Under the pieces are notes generated by a model. The model did not search any database, was not told the DNA's origin, and saw nothing but the letters and a program-made list of their open reading frames with translations. The position numbers and the translations under genes were made by a program. This document shows, one piece after another, positions 21,559-32,560 of a stretch of DNA of 64,000 nucleotides (position 1 is its first letter; each line of letters starts with the position of its first letter). Origin of the DNA: Tolypocladium sp. Sup5 PDA-1 (Eukaryota > Ascomycota > Sordariomycetes > Hypocreales > Ophiocordycipitaceae); the NCBI GenBank assembly GCA_000750105.3, contig JPHH03000008.1:124001-188000 (forward strand). Direction: 5' to 3'.

Positions 21559-22031
21559 ATGACTAAATGATGAATTATCAGCGGTGGCGTTGGTCTCTCT
21601 TTGAGGCTAAGCGAGGCGCTTGTGCCTTGATATCGCCATGTGATGGTGGGGACTGTCATGCAAGTAATGACAGCGGCTGGGATGATCCAGGCCCATCGAA
21701 GAAGTGTTGAAGATCGTTTGAAGGGACAATTGGAGCACTGGGGCATACTGTTGAGATTCAGGCATCGATAGACAGCATACCAATGCTTCTCACATGCGGA
21801 ACGGCGCGGTATGAGATCATAGACAGGCAGAGCATGTAGCAGAGCATGTAAGGAATCACCTCATCGAATGTATTCGTGTCAAAACAACGTACATGTCTAA
21901 TGTAAAGCCAGTGGTGTAAACATACGTCAACTTCCTTCAATCATCTATCATGCCGCTATGGGCTCCAACTCAGTTGCCATACAGATGCCATGGGGTAAGT
22001 AAGTGTTGCGTTGCAAAGAACGCCGTGTCCA
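21559..22031. other. convergent intergenic region
   Basis: About 470 bp of AT-richer sequence between two convergent genes, so it holds 3' ends of both. No other signal. Confidence 0.5.
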
Positions 22032-23216
22032 TCAAACACACACCATCCAGGGGTCGCACTGTGCTTCAATGGTGAAGTTGTTGAAGACGGGGTAGCTACC
22101 TTGGACGGCAGCAATGATGGGGTCAAAGAACTGGCTGTTGAACCTGCCAGGCTCGCAGGCCGAGCAAACGCCTGAGAGGAAGTTGTCGTAGTGAGTCTTG
22201 TAGGACAGGCGGCCGACGACGTTATTGGTGGAGGCATCGGTAGCCTGAATGGTGAAGACCTCGGGCATGACAACCCAGCTGGGGGTGGTGGTATTGGCTC
22301 CGTTGCTGCCAGGAATTTTGGGATTCTGGTTGAACCAGAGACTGCTGAGGCCGACGTCTCGAAGGGCCTTGATCAGAAGCAGCGTCATGTGAGTGTCTTC
22401 GTCGACTTGGATTCCGGCACAATCAATGGCGATTGTGAATCCATTGCCTTGGATCGGACCACCAACACATCTGCCAGTGTTCTTGTCCCAAACGAAATGG
22501 TTGATGAATGCCTGCCAAGTGTCCTGCCAGTTGATGAAACGAGGATTGACAGTGGAGTAGACAGACAGGCTGCCAGTGTGTGGAGCGCTCGTGGGAGTAG
22601 GCTGACCCTGCGTGATGGTGGTGACGGGGGTGGCAGGGGGCTGAGAGTAGAACGAAGTTGATGGGGCACTGGGTGATGTCGTCAGAGTCGACGTGTGGGA
22701 GCCCATGTCCTTGGGGCGAGGGGGAGGGAGGTTGTTGCGATTGCAGACAAAGGCGCTCCAGCAAATGGCATCGTGGTTGACGGTCTTGTTGATGGCGGCG
22801 CTGACTCGGCGGCCACGGTAGGCCCAGCAGTTCAGCATCTGACCGCCGTCCTTGGTGGTGATGGCAGTGCCGGCCTTGAAGCCATCAGGGGTGCCGTTCT
22901 CGATGTACGCCGTCCAGACATCGCCGTTGGGCATGGTGGCAGTGACACCAGAATTGTTCCAGGGGTAGGTGCCGTCCCTGTAGGGGACCTCGACAGCCAT
23001 GTCAGGGGCTTCGGGGTAGGAGTAGGCAGACCGAGGCCAAGCGATGTGCTGGTACCAATTCATCTGGCGAGAGGTGGACCAGTCAGTGTGCACCTCATTG
23101 TCGCCAATTCCGCAGTCACAGAGGAGGAGATCCTCCTTGGGGAACTTCTGGGCGATTGCCATGGAGGCCAGGCCAGCCACGGCGACAAGGCCGATCGTAA
23201 GCTTGGAAACAGCCAT
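22032..23216 (-). CDS. secreted protein of unknown function, 394 aa
   Basis: Single exon. The preferred start is Met at 23216 (MAVSKLTIGLVAVAGLAS), which gives a clean signal peptide; an in-frame ATG ten codons upstream would bury it. After cleavage near AIAQ the protein opens with EDLLLCDCGIGDNEVH and continues NCWAYRGRRVSAAINKTV and CWSAFVCNRNN, so disulfides are likely. A Ser/Thr/Pro-rich linker (about 45 residues, including STSFYSQPPATPVTTITQ) separates two globular parts and is a likely O-glycosylation site. The second part has NWQDTWQAFINHFVWDK, a CDPWMVC end and several Cys. Not recognised; the two-domain secreted layout fits a cell-wall, extracellular or effector-like protein. Confidence 0.75.
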   Translation of the reverse strand: MAVSKLTIGLVAVAGLASMAIAQKFPKEDLLLCDCGIGDNEVHTDWSTSRQMNWYQHIAWPRSAYSYPEAPDMAVEVPYRDGTYPWNNSGVTATMPNGDVWTAYIENGTPDGFKAGTAITTKDGGQMLNCWAYRGRRVSAAINKTVNHDAICWSAFVCNRNNLPPPRPKDMGSHTSTLTTSPSAPSTSFYSQPPATPVTTITQGQPTPTSAPHTGSLSVYSTVNPRFINWQDTWQAFINHFVWDKNTGRCVGGPIQGNGFTIAIDCAGIQVDEDTHMTLLLIKALRDVGLSSLWFNQNPKIPGSNGANTTTPSWVVMPEVFTIQATDASTNNVVGRLSYKTHYDNFLSGVCSACEPGRFNSQFFDPIIAAVQGSYPVFNNFTIEAQCDPWMVCV

Positions 23217-24522
23217 CTGCGCGTCGTTTGTCGGGCTGTCTTTCACGGGAACTCTGGTGTTTGGGGCTCGGATTCAACGGGCGAGAGAGGTTGGAGGACA
23301 CTGGATGACGGATGCCGAAGGGACAATGTGAGATGAGAAGAGGATGGGAGAAGATGGACAGAATGGTAGAGAGAGAAGTGATGGAAGCGATGGAGAGCGC
23401 CGGAACCCCTTTGACCGCCAGTTTCGTCAGGCAACAGCTTTTCGAGGCCGCCATGAGGCGGTACCGCGGGCAAGACCCGGCAAGCGGCAAGTTCACGAGG
23501 AAGGAGCTGCACTCTTGGCGCCAGGTCCGATCTCCTCACCGCAACAGCATCTACGACAGCTCAGCCGGTCCTCTTGCCATCCATCTTGGTGATTGTGGCT
23601 GTCAGGCCCAGTTTCAGCAGGCTTGATGAAGGCGGGAGAGACAATTGCCTGATTCTCAGGCCAGTCTAGCAGCACTGCTTGGCCGATCTCGGAAAGGGGA
23701 TCAGATGGCATGACACTCACTGCTATGTTTGACAGAGGCTACCTAGCAATGAGGGAAGCATCAGGGTGTCCCTTCATTCTGAATGTAGGGAAAGTACAGC
23801 CTCAACGGCATCCAGGAGGCTCACATGTCATCAACTCCCAACGTCGTGTTTCTCAAGGTCATGTTCACCTCCCCGTCGCGTATTTCGGGGCACCAGCGTA
23901 GACTAGCCGGGCTCAATGAGACTGGCCATGTTGCTTTCTGAATGTCAGTGACCTTCACGAAAAGCTGACTGTCGTTTCCAGTCCAGTCCTTTCAAGTTGT
24001 GTGTGACCTGGGCTCGTCCCGCGCGGTGTATTGCGGCCACATCTGGAGAGCGTCGTGGTCAACCTTCAGAAGCTGACACCTAAGTACACATCCTCAGTCT
24101 GTCAGGATGTCAGATTTGTATGGTACAGAAGCGATGACAATTTCTTCATTCCATGTTTTGGGCTCCTTAATAATGTCCGCCGGTTGCCCTGTTCCATATG
24201 CAATCGCGATGAGCTTCAACCATGCCACCATCATGTCAATCGTTGGATTCCCCGGGCGCAAACGCAGACCTCAAGACGTCGCCCAGTGTGAGCATACCTA
24301 GAGGCCAAAATCCAATCGACAGGAAAACCATGTACCCTCAGGTAATTCTCGCATGACGTTTTCTTGCTGTACATGTGTAATGCCTGGTGTTGTGAGCCTA
24401 CCCTGGAGCTCAGCCACCTGTCAGACCGGCGCTGGTGATGCCCCGCCCCGTATTTCGCTCCAGGAACAAAATCTCCTTGGAGCTTCAATCGTGAGCTCAC
24501 TCATCCCAACAAGCACAACATC
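23217..24522. other. divergent intergenic region
   Basis: About 1.3 kb between divergent genes. Short + and - frames lack coding character. Nothing specific seen. Confidence 0.5.
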
Positions 24523-25146
24523 ATGTTTCGCCGTCACGCGTCGCTCAATTGGCCTCGCCAGCTGCGAGCGCGGCCCCCAGCGCAGCACCTCGCTCCTGCA
24601 GCGCGGCATCAATCCTCACAAGCCTCGCAAGCGTCGCGCATCGACCGTATCACCTCAAAGCTCCCCCGGCGTCTGCAGAAGTACACCAACGGCCTCCGCA
24701 ATGCGCCAGTCTCTCACGTCGTCTCGTTCCTCATCTTGCACGAACTCACGGCAATCGTGCCCCTCTTCGCACTCTTTGCCGTGTTCCACTACACCACCTA
24801 CGTGCCCATCTCGTACATGACGGAACACTTTGGCGAGTATGTACAGAGTGGTGTCGCGAGATTTGAAAAGTACTTTCGCCGCAAGGGGTGGTTTGGGTTC
24901 GGCCAAGAGGAGCCAAGCACCAGTGCAGAGTCGGGCACTGAGGGCGAGGGCAAATCACAGACAGACGAGGCCATGGACAGGTGGAGGAGTGGTGACCGCA
25001 AGTATGAGATCCTCATGGAGGTGGCTCTGGCCTACGCCGTGACAAAAGCTCTGCTGCCCGTGCGGATAATTTGCAGTGTCTCGGCCACGCCGTGGTTCGC
25101 AGGCGTGCTTATGAGAGCCAAGCGCCTGCTGACGCGCAAGCGCTGA
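24523..25146 (+). CDS. Mrx11-like mitochondrial membrane protein
   Basis: Single exon, 207 aa. The N-terminus is a mitochondrial presequence type (MFRRHASLNWPRQLRARPP, many Arg, no acids). A conserved core follows: SHVVSFLILHELTAIVPLFA and LFAVFHYTTYVPI, one long membrane segment with the HELTAIVPL signature that I associate with the fungal Mrx11/DUF1279-like group. After it comes an amphipathic stretch (EKYFRRKGWFGFG), an acidic Ser/Glu-rich loop, a second hydrophobic helix (ALAYAVTKALLPVRI) and a basic end (RAKRLLTRKR). Mrx11 was named as part of the yeast mitochondrial expressosome; the molecular role is unknown. Family call is by pattern. Confidence 0.65.
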   Translation: MFRRHASLNWPRQLRARPPAQHLAPAARHQSSQASQASRIDRITSKLPRRLQKYTNGLRNAPVSHVVSFLILHELTAIVPLFALFAVFHYTTYVPISYMTEHFGEYVQSGVARFEKYFRRKGWFGFGQEEPSTSAESGTEGEGKSQTDEAMDRWRSGDRKYEILMEVALAYAVTKALLPVRIICSVSATPWFAGVLMRAKRLLTRKR

Positions 25147-25296
25147 CCAGATACAATATTGACAGAAGAACTGAAGATATATTGACTCCTTTCATCCTGC
25201 CTCCCTTTTTGCTCTACTTTGACCCGCAACATGTACCCACGGACAGCAACATGGGAGCCCCCGAAGTACCATTCGAGGGTCCGTCACGTTGATCGC

Positions 25297-26121
25297 TTAC
25301 TTCTCGTAGACCCAGGCCTTCTGTGCAGCAGTGTACTCGGTGAGCTCGCTCTTCTGGAACCAGTGAGCGATCTCCTTGTTGGCGCTCTCGACGGAGTCGG
25401 AGCCGTGGCAGACGTTTCGGCCGACGTCGATGGCAAAATCGCCACGGATGGTGCCAGGGGCGGACTCGAGGGGCTTGGTGGCACCGAGCATAGCTACAAA
25501 TGTTGTGTTAGCGAATAGACGGCAAGTCCCACGACGGATCCAACTTACTGCGGCCAGTCTTGACAGCGTCAAGGCCCTCCCAGACCATGGCGCAGATGGG
25601 GCCGGACTTCATGACTGCAAAAGTGTTAGTCGGTGCGCGTGCTATCGGGAAGCTCATGTTGGGCGGAGAGCCTACACTCAATCAGGCCAGGGAAGAACTT
25701 GAGGCCCTTCAGGTCCTCGTCTATGATGCGAGTCAGTATGCTGGGGTGTTCGGGATGACGGGTGGCTGAACGAACAGTGCGTCTCAAGGTGCTCCTGCGA
25801 AGGCTGGACAAGCTTCATGGCAACAAGCTTGAAGCTGTGGAAAGTCGGGTTAACAGCTGTCGAGGGCCATGCGCGCGACCAATCCTTACCCGCGGTTCTC
25901 GAAGCGAGAGATGATGTTGCCAACCAGGCCACGCTGGAAGCATACTGTCAGTTGATGCACGCCAAAGAATCACATGAGAAAGTATGCGTGCTTACCTGGA
26001 CGCCATCAGGCTTGACGGCAATGAAGCTATCAGGGTCGTTAGATGTCCATCCGCAAAGCTGGGAGGAGGGGTAAAAATGGCGGGGTAGGCTGGAGACTCA
26101 CGTCCGCTCGCTGTTAGACAT
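25297..26121 (-). CDS. nucleoside diphosphate kinase
   Basis: Transfers the gamma phosphate between nucleoside di- and triphosphates through a phospho-histidine. Seven exons fit exactly: 26121-26102, 26026-25996, 25933-25890, 25834-25776, 25720-25676, 25614-25549 and 25493-25297, giving 153 aa, the normal NDPK length. Key motifs: TFIAVKPDGVQRGLVG, PICAMVWEG, RTMLGATKP, GTIRGDFA and the active-site RNVCHGSDSV with catalytic His. The C-terminus ends AWVYEK as in other fungal NDPKs. Introns of about 51-75 nt have GT-AG borders, with weak donors GTTCGT and GTAGGC in two of them. The frame is open for 89 codons upstream to an ATG at 26388, encoding a basic stretch and a hydrophobic helix, so a longer membrane-targeted form is possible. 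Confidence 0.96.
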
Positions 26122-27065
26122 TGTGAGTGTTGGGTTCGAGGCTGTAAAGGCTGGAGTAATCGGAGAAGCTGGTGAAGAGGCGAGGTCTGGATTCTGGAGT
26201 GGCACAAGTGAACTGGATGGTTGATTGCAAGGTGAGGAGGAGAGAATGTAGGCGGCGCAAAGGGCGAAGAGGGCGGCGAAAATAAGTGTGGGCAGGTTTT
26301 CTAGAGAGACCCGCAGCGGGTTGCGGCGTCTCTGGGCGGTGTCTGTGTTTGTGCCTGAAGCGGGGTCCTCGTGCGGTTGTCGAGCCATGATGGTTTGACA
26401 AGAGAATAGTAGTACAGTGTGAATTGGACGCTTCTACACGTTTGCTGGCTGGCCACTCGTGTGTTTTGGTTCTTGGGTGGACTGCCTTGGGCTTAAGTGA
26501 GCACTGGCTCCCGCAAAGCAAGCTGGTATTCGTACAGAAGCACCTTACCTGCGTACCCCAGCTAAGCTACGGAGCGACGACCAAGCGCGTTGGCAACCGT
26601 GTTCAGATCCCTCGTTGCAGGCTGCTTGATGGTGTTTTGAAGCCTCATCAGCTTCCGATACAGTGCGCCATGGAGCAAAGTCATTCCTGGCTCGTACGGC
26701 AATGCTCGGAAAGCTTCGAAAGGGGTTTCGGGCTATCCGCATATTGAAGGCGTTTGACTCAAACGGGGTTTGCCCCGCCAAAGCTCTTCCACACAGCCCG
26801 TTTGGCGCCAGTCCGAATCGGGAGCTGTGACCCAAGCAAGCCAAGGGAGTCGGGACAGCTTGTCGACATCCCCGAGTCCCCCTACGTCTCTGGCCTTTCA
26901 TCACAGGCCGACCTCTCGAGGAATCACTCATCAACGCCTACGCCAGGCACAAGTCACGCATTGGTGTCGTCCCATGCTCGCTATATCCTATTAACTCTCG
27001 CCCCACGTATTTCTTTGCGTCCCCCATCCTTTTGGTTCCGACGGTCCACGACCGCGCCCCTCGAT
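26122..27065. promoter_or_regulatory. divergent NDPK / glucosidase II alpha upstream region
   Basis: About 940 bp between the two canonical start codons. Its NDPK-proximal 270 bp is also the possible N-terminal extension of NDPK (ATG at 26388). No defined element recognised. Confidence 0.45.
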
Positions 27066-30044
27066 ATGAGGTCGACCCTCGGGTTGTCCTGCAACTGGAC
27101 AGCTCTCCTCTGCTTCGCGGTCGTATTGGTCTGCCTTTTGCAGCCAGCAGGTTCGACAGATCACGGGTAACACACGAGAAGCAGCGTGGCATGACTAACA
27201 ATGTTCTCAGCATCGGTCAAAGAACACGATTTCAAAAAGTGCCATCAATCCGGATTCTGCAAGCGCAATCGTGCGTATGCCGACGACGCCGCCTCTCAAA
27301 GCTCGACATGGAGCTCGCCGTACCAAGTCGTCTCTGACTCGCCGTCCCTTAAAGACGGCCAGCTGCACGCCACGATCCTGAAGACCATCAATTCCAATGG
27401 CGACACCGCGCGATTCCCTATCACTGTTTCTTTCCTCAAGAGCGGCGCGGCACGAGTCACGGTTGACGAAGAGCGACGACAGAAGAAGGATATAGAACTG
27501 AGGCACAACAGCCCCGTACGAAAGGAGCGCTACAACGAGGCAGAGAACTGGGTCATTGTCGGCGGCTTGGACCTTGATAAGGAGGCGCAGGTAGCCTTCC
27601 AGGACAAGTCCCAGGTGAACATCAAGTACGGTCCCGACTCCAAGCTGGAGGCTGTCGTTAAGTTTTCCCCGTTCGAGGTCGAGTTCAGGAGAGATGGTGC
27701 CACGCACATCAAGTTCAATGACCGCGGCCTACTGAACATGGAGCACTGGCGACCAAAGGTGGAAAAGGAAAAGGTGGAAGGCCAGGAGACCCAGGAGGGT
27801 GAAGGCGACAATGGGGAAGACGAAAGTACTTGGTGGGATGAGACCTTTGGCGGAAACACCGACTCCAAGCCCCGCGGCCCCGAGAGTGTTGCATTGGATA
27901 TCTCTTTTGTGGGATATGACCACGTCTACGGCATCCCCGAGCACACCGGATCCATGTCTTTGAAGCAGACGCGGGGAGGCGACGGAAACCACGACGAGCC
28001 CTACCGGATGTACAACTCGGACGTCTTCGAATATATCCTCGACAGCCCTATGACGCTTTACGGGTCGATTCCTTTCATGCAGGCGCACCGCAAGGACTCG
28101 TCTGTCGGCGTGTTCTGGCTCAACGCCGCTGAAACATGGGTTGACATTGTCAAAGGCAAGGACAGTGTCAATCCTCTGAGCCTTGGGCTGGGGGGCAAGA
28201 CGAGCACGCACACGCACTGGATATCCGAGAGCGGCATCCTTGACGCCTTCGTCTTCATGGGCCCGACGCCTCGCGACCTGACCAAGACATACAGCGAACT
28301 GACAGGCTACACGGCCATGCCTCAAGAGTTCGCCATTGGATACCACCAGTGCCGTTGGAACTACATCTCGGACGATGACGTTCGAGACGTCGACCGCAAG
28401 ATGGACAAGTTCAAGATCCCGTACGATGTCATCTGGCTGGATATTGAGTACACGGATGACAGAAAGTACTTTACGTGGGAGCAACACTCGTTCCCTGACC
28501 CCATTGGCACGGGCAAGCAGCTGGACAGCCACGGACGTAAGCTTGTTGTCATCATCGATCCTCACATCAAGAAAATTGATGGATACTCGGTCAGCAAGGA
28601 AATGACATCCCAGGATCTCGCTGTCCACAACAAGGACGACGAGATCTACGAGGGTTGGTGCTGGCCCGGGTCCTCCAACTGGATCGATTGCTTCAACCCC
28701 AAGGCCAATGAATGGTGGAAGACCTTGTACAAGTACGATTCATTCAAAGGCACCATGGAAAACACATTCCTCTGGAACGATATGAACGAGCCGTCCGTCT
28801 TTAATGGCCCCGAGACCACCATGCCCAAGGACAACATCCACCATGGACACTGGGAACACCGCGACATCCACAACTTGAACGGTCTCACCTTCCACAACGC
28901 CACGTTTGAAGCCTTGGTCACGCGCAAGAAGGGAGAACTTCGTCGCCCATTCATCTTGACCCGTTCGTTCTACGCGGGCTCGCAGCGGCTGGGAGCCATG
29001 TGGACCGGTGACAACCAGGCATCTTGGGACCACCTGGCTGCATCCATCCCCATGATCTTGAACCAGGGTATTGCAGGATACCCCTTTGCCGGCGCTGACG
29101 TGGGCGGCTTCTTTGGCAACCCGGAGAAGGATTTAATGGCTCGTTGGTACCAGGCTGGTGCATTCTACCCCTTCTTCCGAGGTCACGCTCACATTGACTC
29201 CCGTCGACGCGAACCATACCTGCTTGGCAAGCCATATACTGGCATCGTGACGGCAGCCTTGCGACTGCGCTATACGCTGCTGCCGTCGTGGTATACGGCA
29301 TTCTTCCACGCCAACCGCGACGGCAGCCCCATTGTGCGGCCGATGTTCTGGACCCATCCTGCGGAGGAGGGCGGGTTTGCCATTGACGATCAGATGTTTG
29401 TTGGATCAACCGGCCTGCTTGTCAAACCCATCGTGGAGCAGGACAAGGAGTCTACCGACATCTGGATCCCCGATGACGAGGTCTACTACGACTACTCGAC
29501 CTACCAGGTGCAGAACACGCACAAGGGGAAGCACCTCACTGTCAAGGCTGCGATTGACCAAATCCCGCTCCTCATGCGCGGAGGACACATCTTCCCCCGC
29601 CGCGATATTCCCCGACGGTCGAGTGCCATGATGCGATTCGACGATTACACGCTGGTAGTTGCAGTCTCCAAGGGCGGCGCGGCCGAAGGCGAGCTGTACG
29701 CCGATGACGGCGACACGTTTGACCACGAGAAGGGCCAGTACATCTACCGCAAGCTCACACTGGCTGGAAACAAGCTGTCATCTACCGACGCCGAAGGGCG
29801 TGACATGAAGTCGGTCAAGGCAGGGAGCTGGCTCAAGGCCATGCGGGAGGTGCATGTGGATAGGGTTATCATTGTCGGAGCTCCGCCTGCATGGAACCAG
29901 AAGGAGGTGCAGATTGAGTCGGAGGGACGAACGTGGAGCGTCAAGGTCGAGTACCACGCCGCGAAGAAGGGGCGGGCGGCGTTTGCGGTAGTCGGCCGCG
30001 TGGGATCGCGTATTGGCGAGGACTGGAGCATCAAGCTTGCTTGA
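27066..30044 (+). CDS. ER glucosidase II catalytic alpha subunit (GH31)
   Basis: Trims the two inner alpha-1,3 glucoses from N-glycans in the ER lumen, driving calnexin-cycle folding; works with a beta subunit that supplies retention. Two exons, 27066-27150 and 27211-30044, give 972 aa. Exon 1 encodes a signal peptide (LLCFAVVLVCLLQPA), and the mature start VKEHDFKKCHQSGFCKRNR is the family signature. GH31 motifs: VIWLDIEYTDD, LWNDMNEPSVFNGPE (nucleophile Asp near residue 552), MWTGDNQASWDHL (acid/base Asp) and GADVGGFFGNP followed by FFRGHAHIDSRRREP. The donor that keeps frame is GTTCGA at 27151; the stronger-looking GTAACA at 27165 would shift frame. Branch site CTAAC lies at 27195. Length and domain order match the family. 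Confidence 0.95.
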
Positions 30045-31999
30045 GCTCAGGGACATCCTGCTATATTGCGGTGGAGGCATTATGGAGAGAAGGGGATACT
30101 CATCGAACATGATTGTGGCTGTACGCCTCTATGCAGGCGAATGTGAGATACTAGATCAGACGAATCGAACAGTCATGAGAGTCAGGGCATGTGGACATGG
30201 AGGCATTTGCAGCATGCTTTGCCGTTACAAGGACGCGTATGCATCGCAAAGACGTACAGTATCCCAGTACGTCATGGATGGCAAAAAGGAGAAATGCCCC
30301 ATTGGGAGACGGTTGCGTGTCGTGTCTAAAACAGGAACGGCGAGGTGGATTTTAGCTTGGAGCGGCGGCATGGGGCGAGAAACAAGGTTCGGCAGGGCTG
30401 GTCAGGGGCGTTGAAGATTCAGAATGGATTTGCAGCAAACGGGCCAGTTGGGAGCCTCGGCTCAGCCTCACCGCGTGCTTCCATTTTTGGGACAGGATTG
30501 AGATGCTCGGATCTTGATCGGTGTTTTGGAGGTATCTGCCGGCAGGGGTTTCTCGCTTGGTGAAGATGTGAGGCATGGGAGTCTGCAGCCAAGAGCTTGG
30601 GACGACTGTTGTCGCACAGAGGGCCGTGCAGGGTGCGAGCGTCTGTGAACACTACAAACTGTCGCACAGGCCCGGAGCACGAGTACGTAGGCAGACTTGG
30701 ATGGCTCTACGAGTACGGATGGAATTGCAAGCGAATCGAATGCCCAGTAGCCTACATATATACTCGTATGCATCGGGAGACTCGGGGAGCAAAGTGGAGG
30801 GGAGGAGCTCGAATTTGCCACTCGTCTGCTCTGGTGTTGTTGGTGCTTCCGATGCGTCGATCCCGCGAGCACCAAGGGTGGCGCGATGGGGAGACAACAT
30901 TGCTTCGACAATGAGAGACGGCATTGGCAAGGGCGGAAAACCAAAGGAGCTGCAGCGGCTGCTAGTACAGTATAACGGGATCCTAGTCAACGCCGAAGGA
31001 TGGCTGAGGTGGAGGGTTGGCAAGATTAAGTGCTGTCCCAGTCCACCGATTAGGTTTTCCCGGTGTCTTACGGCTCACAGGGGGCCGAGAGGCACTTGTC
31101 TCGATTGGCTCCTGTAACTGATGCGTGTCTCACAGTCTGCGGCTCCGGAGCCGGACTGGGTGGCCGCCCGTGAACACGGCCCGGCTCACAGTACCGGGGC
31201 CGGAGGCAGACGGTGCAGATCGACGTGCGCCGCAGCCGACCCCATGCTTTCACTGGCGAGATAACGCGTCTGCACAAATAAGTATGTAACTGTAAAAGCC
31301 GCGGATGCACGGGGTAGAATCTGGAGTTTATGCTCTGCCTGGGTTGTGCGCATTCGTACTCCGTACTTTACTCGTACATACTTGGCCTCGCACCTACCTG
31401 TGTGCGGGTGCCTTGAGTCGAGCGAGAAACGGCGGGCCGCCCGGTACCGAGCCCGACGGTTTTTGCAGAGGCTTGGAGATGGCGTTGGTGGCGGAATGTG
31501 TGCCTGAAATTTTCTCAGCCGGCCCTTTTTCGCGCAGCTTATCAGAGATTTCCCCCTGCGCAACAGCGTCACCGCTGGGATTTGGATCGCTCACGACAAC
31601 GACCTGTCTCATGTTGACATGGTCTTCGCGAAGCGGGCTGGGAGGCCTGACAGGGAGTTCAACCTGGCGGACGCTGTGCAACCGTGTCGTCTGCACAACC
31701 CCCAGGTTCCGCGAATCCCCACTGAGCGGACAACTCGGTAGCGAATGGAGCGCCCTTGTGTGAACTGTGAACTCCCGTGGATGACGTTTGGGGTCCCACT
31801 GCCACGGATCGCATTCACTGAACCGCTCGTTGGTCGAGAGGGCCGACGGGGTCCCGGCTAAGAACAACAGGTTATCTTTATCTCCACTCTGTGCCATCAT
31901 CTCACCGGCGGGTGGAGCGGGCTAAACAAGGCCTGGCGATGATGCCGCTGGACGGTCCTCGGCGTTTTCTCCGTGCGCTATCAGCGCAAGCGTCTTCAA
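30045..31999. other. long intergenic region, no supported gene
   Basis: Nearly 2 kb. Several frames of 60-180 codons exist on both strands but none has a recognisable motif or consistent coding character. One exact TACTCCGTA lies at 31357-31365. Confidence 0.5.
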
Positions 32000-32560
32000 G
32001 ACGGGCCTAGGAACGGACCTGTGAGATGCTCCTGCCGAACACCATTTTGGACCGAAGTGCAGTCCTTTTCATCCCCTCTGACTCGTCCTCTCACTCGGTT
32101 TTCCCTCTCTTCTTCCTCTCTTTCGTCCATCCTCTGCCATTTGCACCACCGTCCATCAATTGCTCTTTTCAGCGGACCTACGACACCTTTATCTTACGGC
32201 ACGACCCGTCGTCACTCGTCACTCGCTTCCCGTCTCTCCGCGGGGCTGCATTCCTGGGGTGCGATACCTAATATCCACCGCGCGCGGAGCTGGTATTTCG
32301 TCATCATTCGATCCACCAGCGTGTAAAACACCACGATCAGCGTCAGTGACCGCCGCTTCAACGACACTCGGCCGGGTCTCGTTTGGCTTTTGTCTCTATC
32401 CTTCGCGAACATTCACATGTCACTCCGTCTCTCGTTCGGATGACACCAACAACTGTTTAACCCCTCAACTACAACTCGCATCGTTTCTCAGTTTCATCCG
32501 TAGAGCGTCTCTCGTTTCTCGCTTCATCGTTCGTTTACACTTCCCGCCGGGGGTCTCATC
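32000..32560 (+). promoter_or_regulatory. long pyrimidine-rich leader of the MscS channel gene
   Basis: The 500 bp before the MscS ATG are strongly C/T-rich (for example TTTTCCCTCTCTTCTTCCTC near 32098), typical of a fungal promoter or transcript leader. An 81-codon frame starting at 32026 would act as an upstream ORF if the transcript starts before it. Confidence 0.45.

Noticed and set aside
30575..31117. 180-codon + frame in the long intergenic region
   Set aside because: Competing frames of similar length on both strands and no motif; not supported as a gene.
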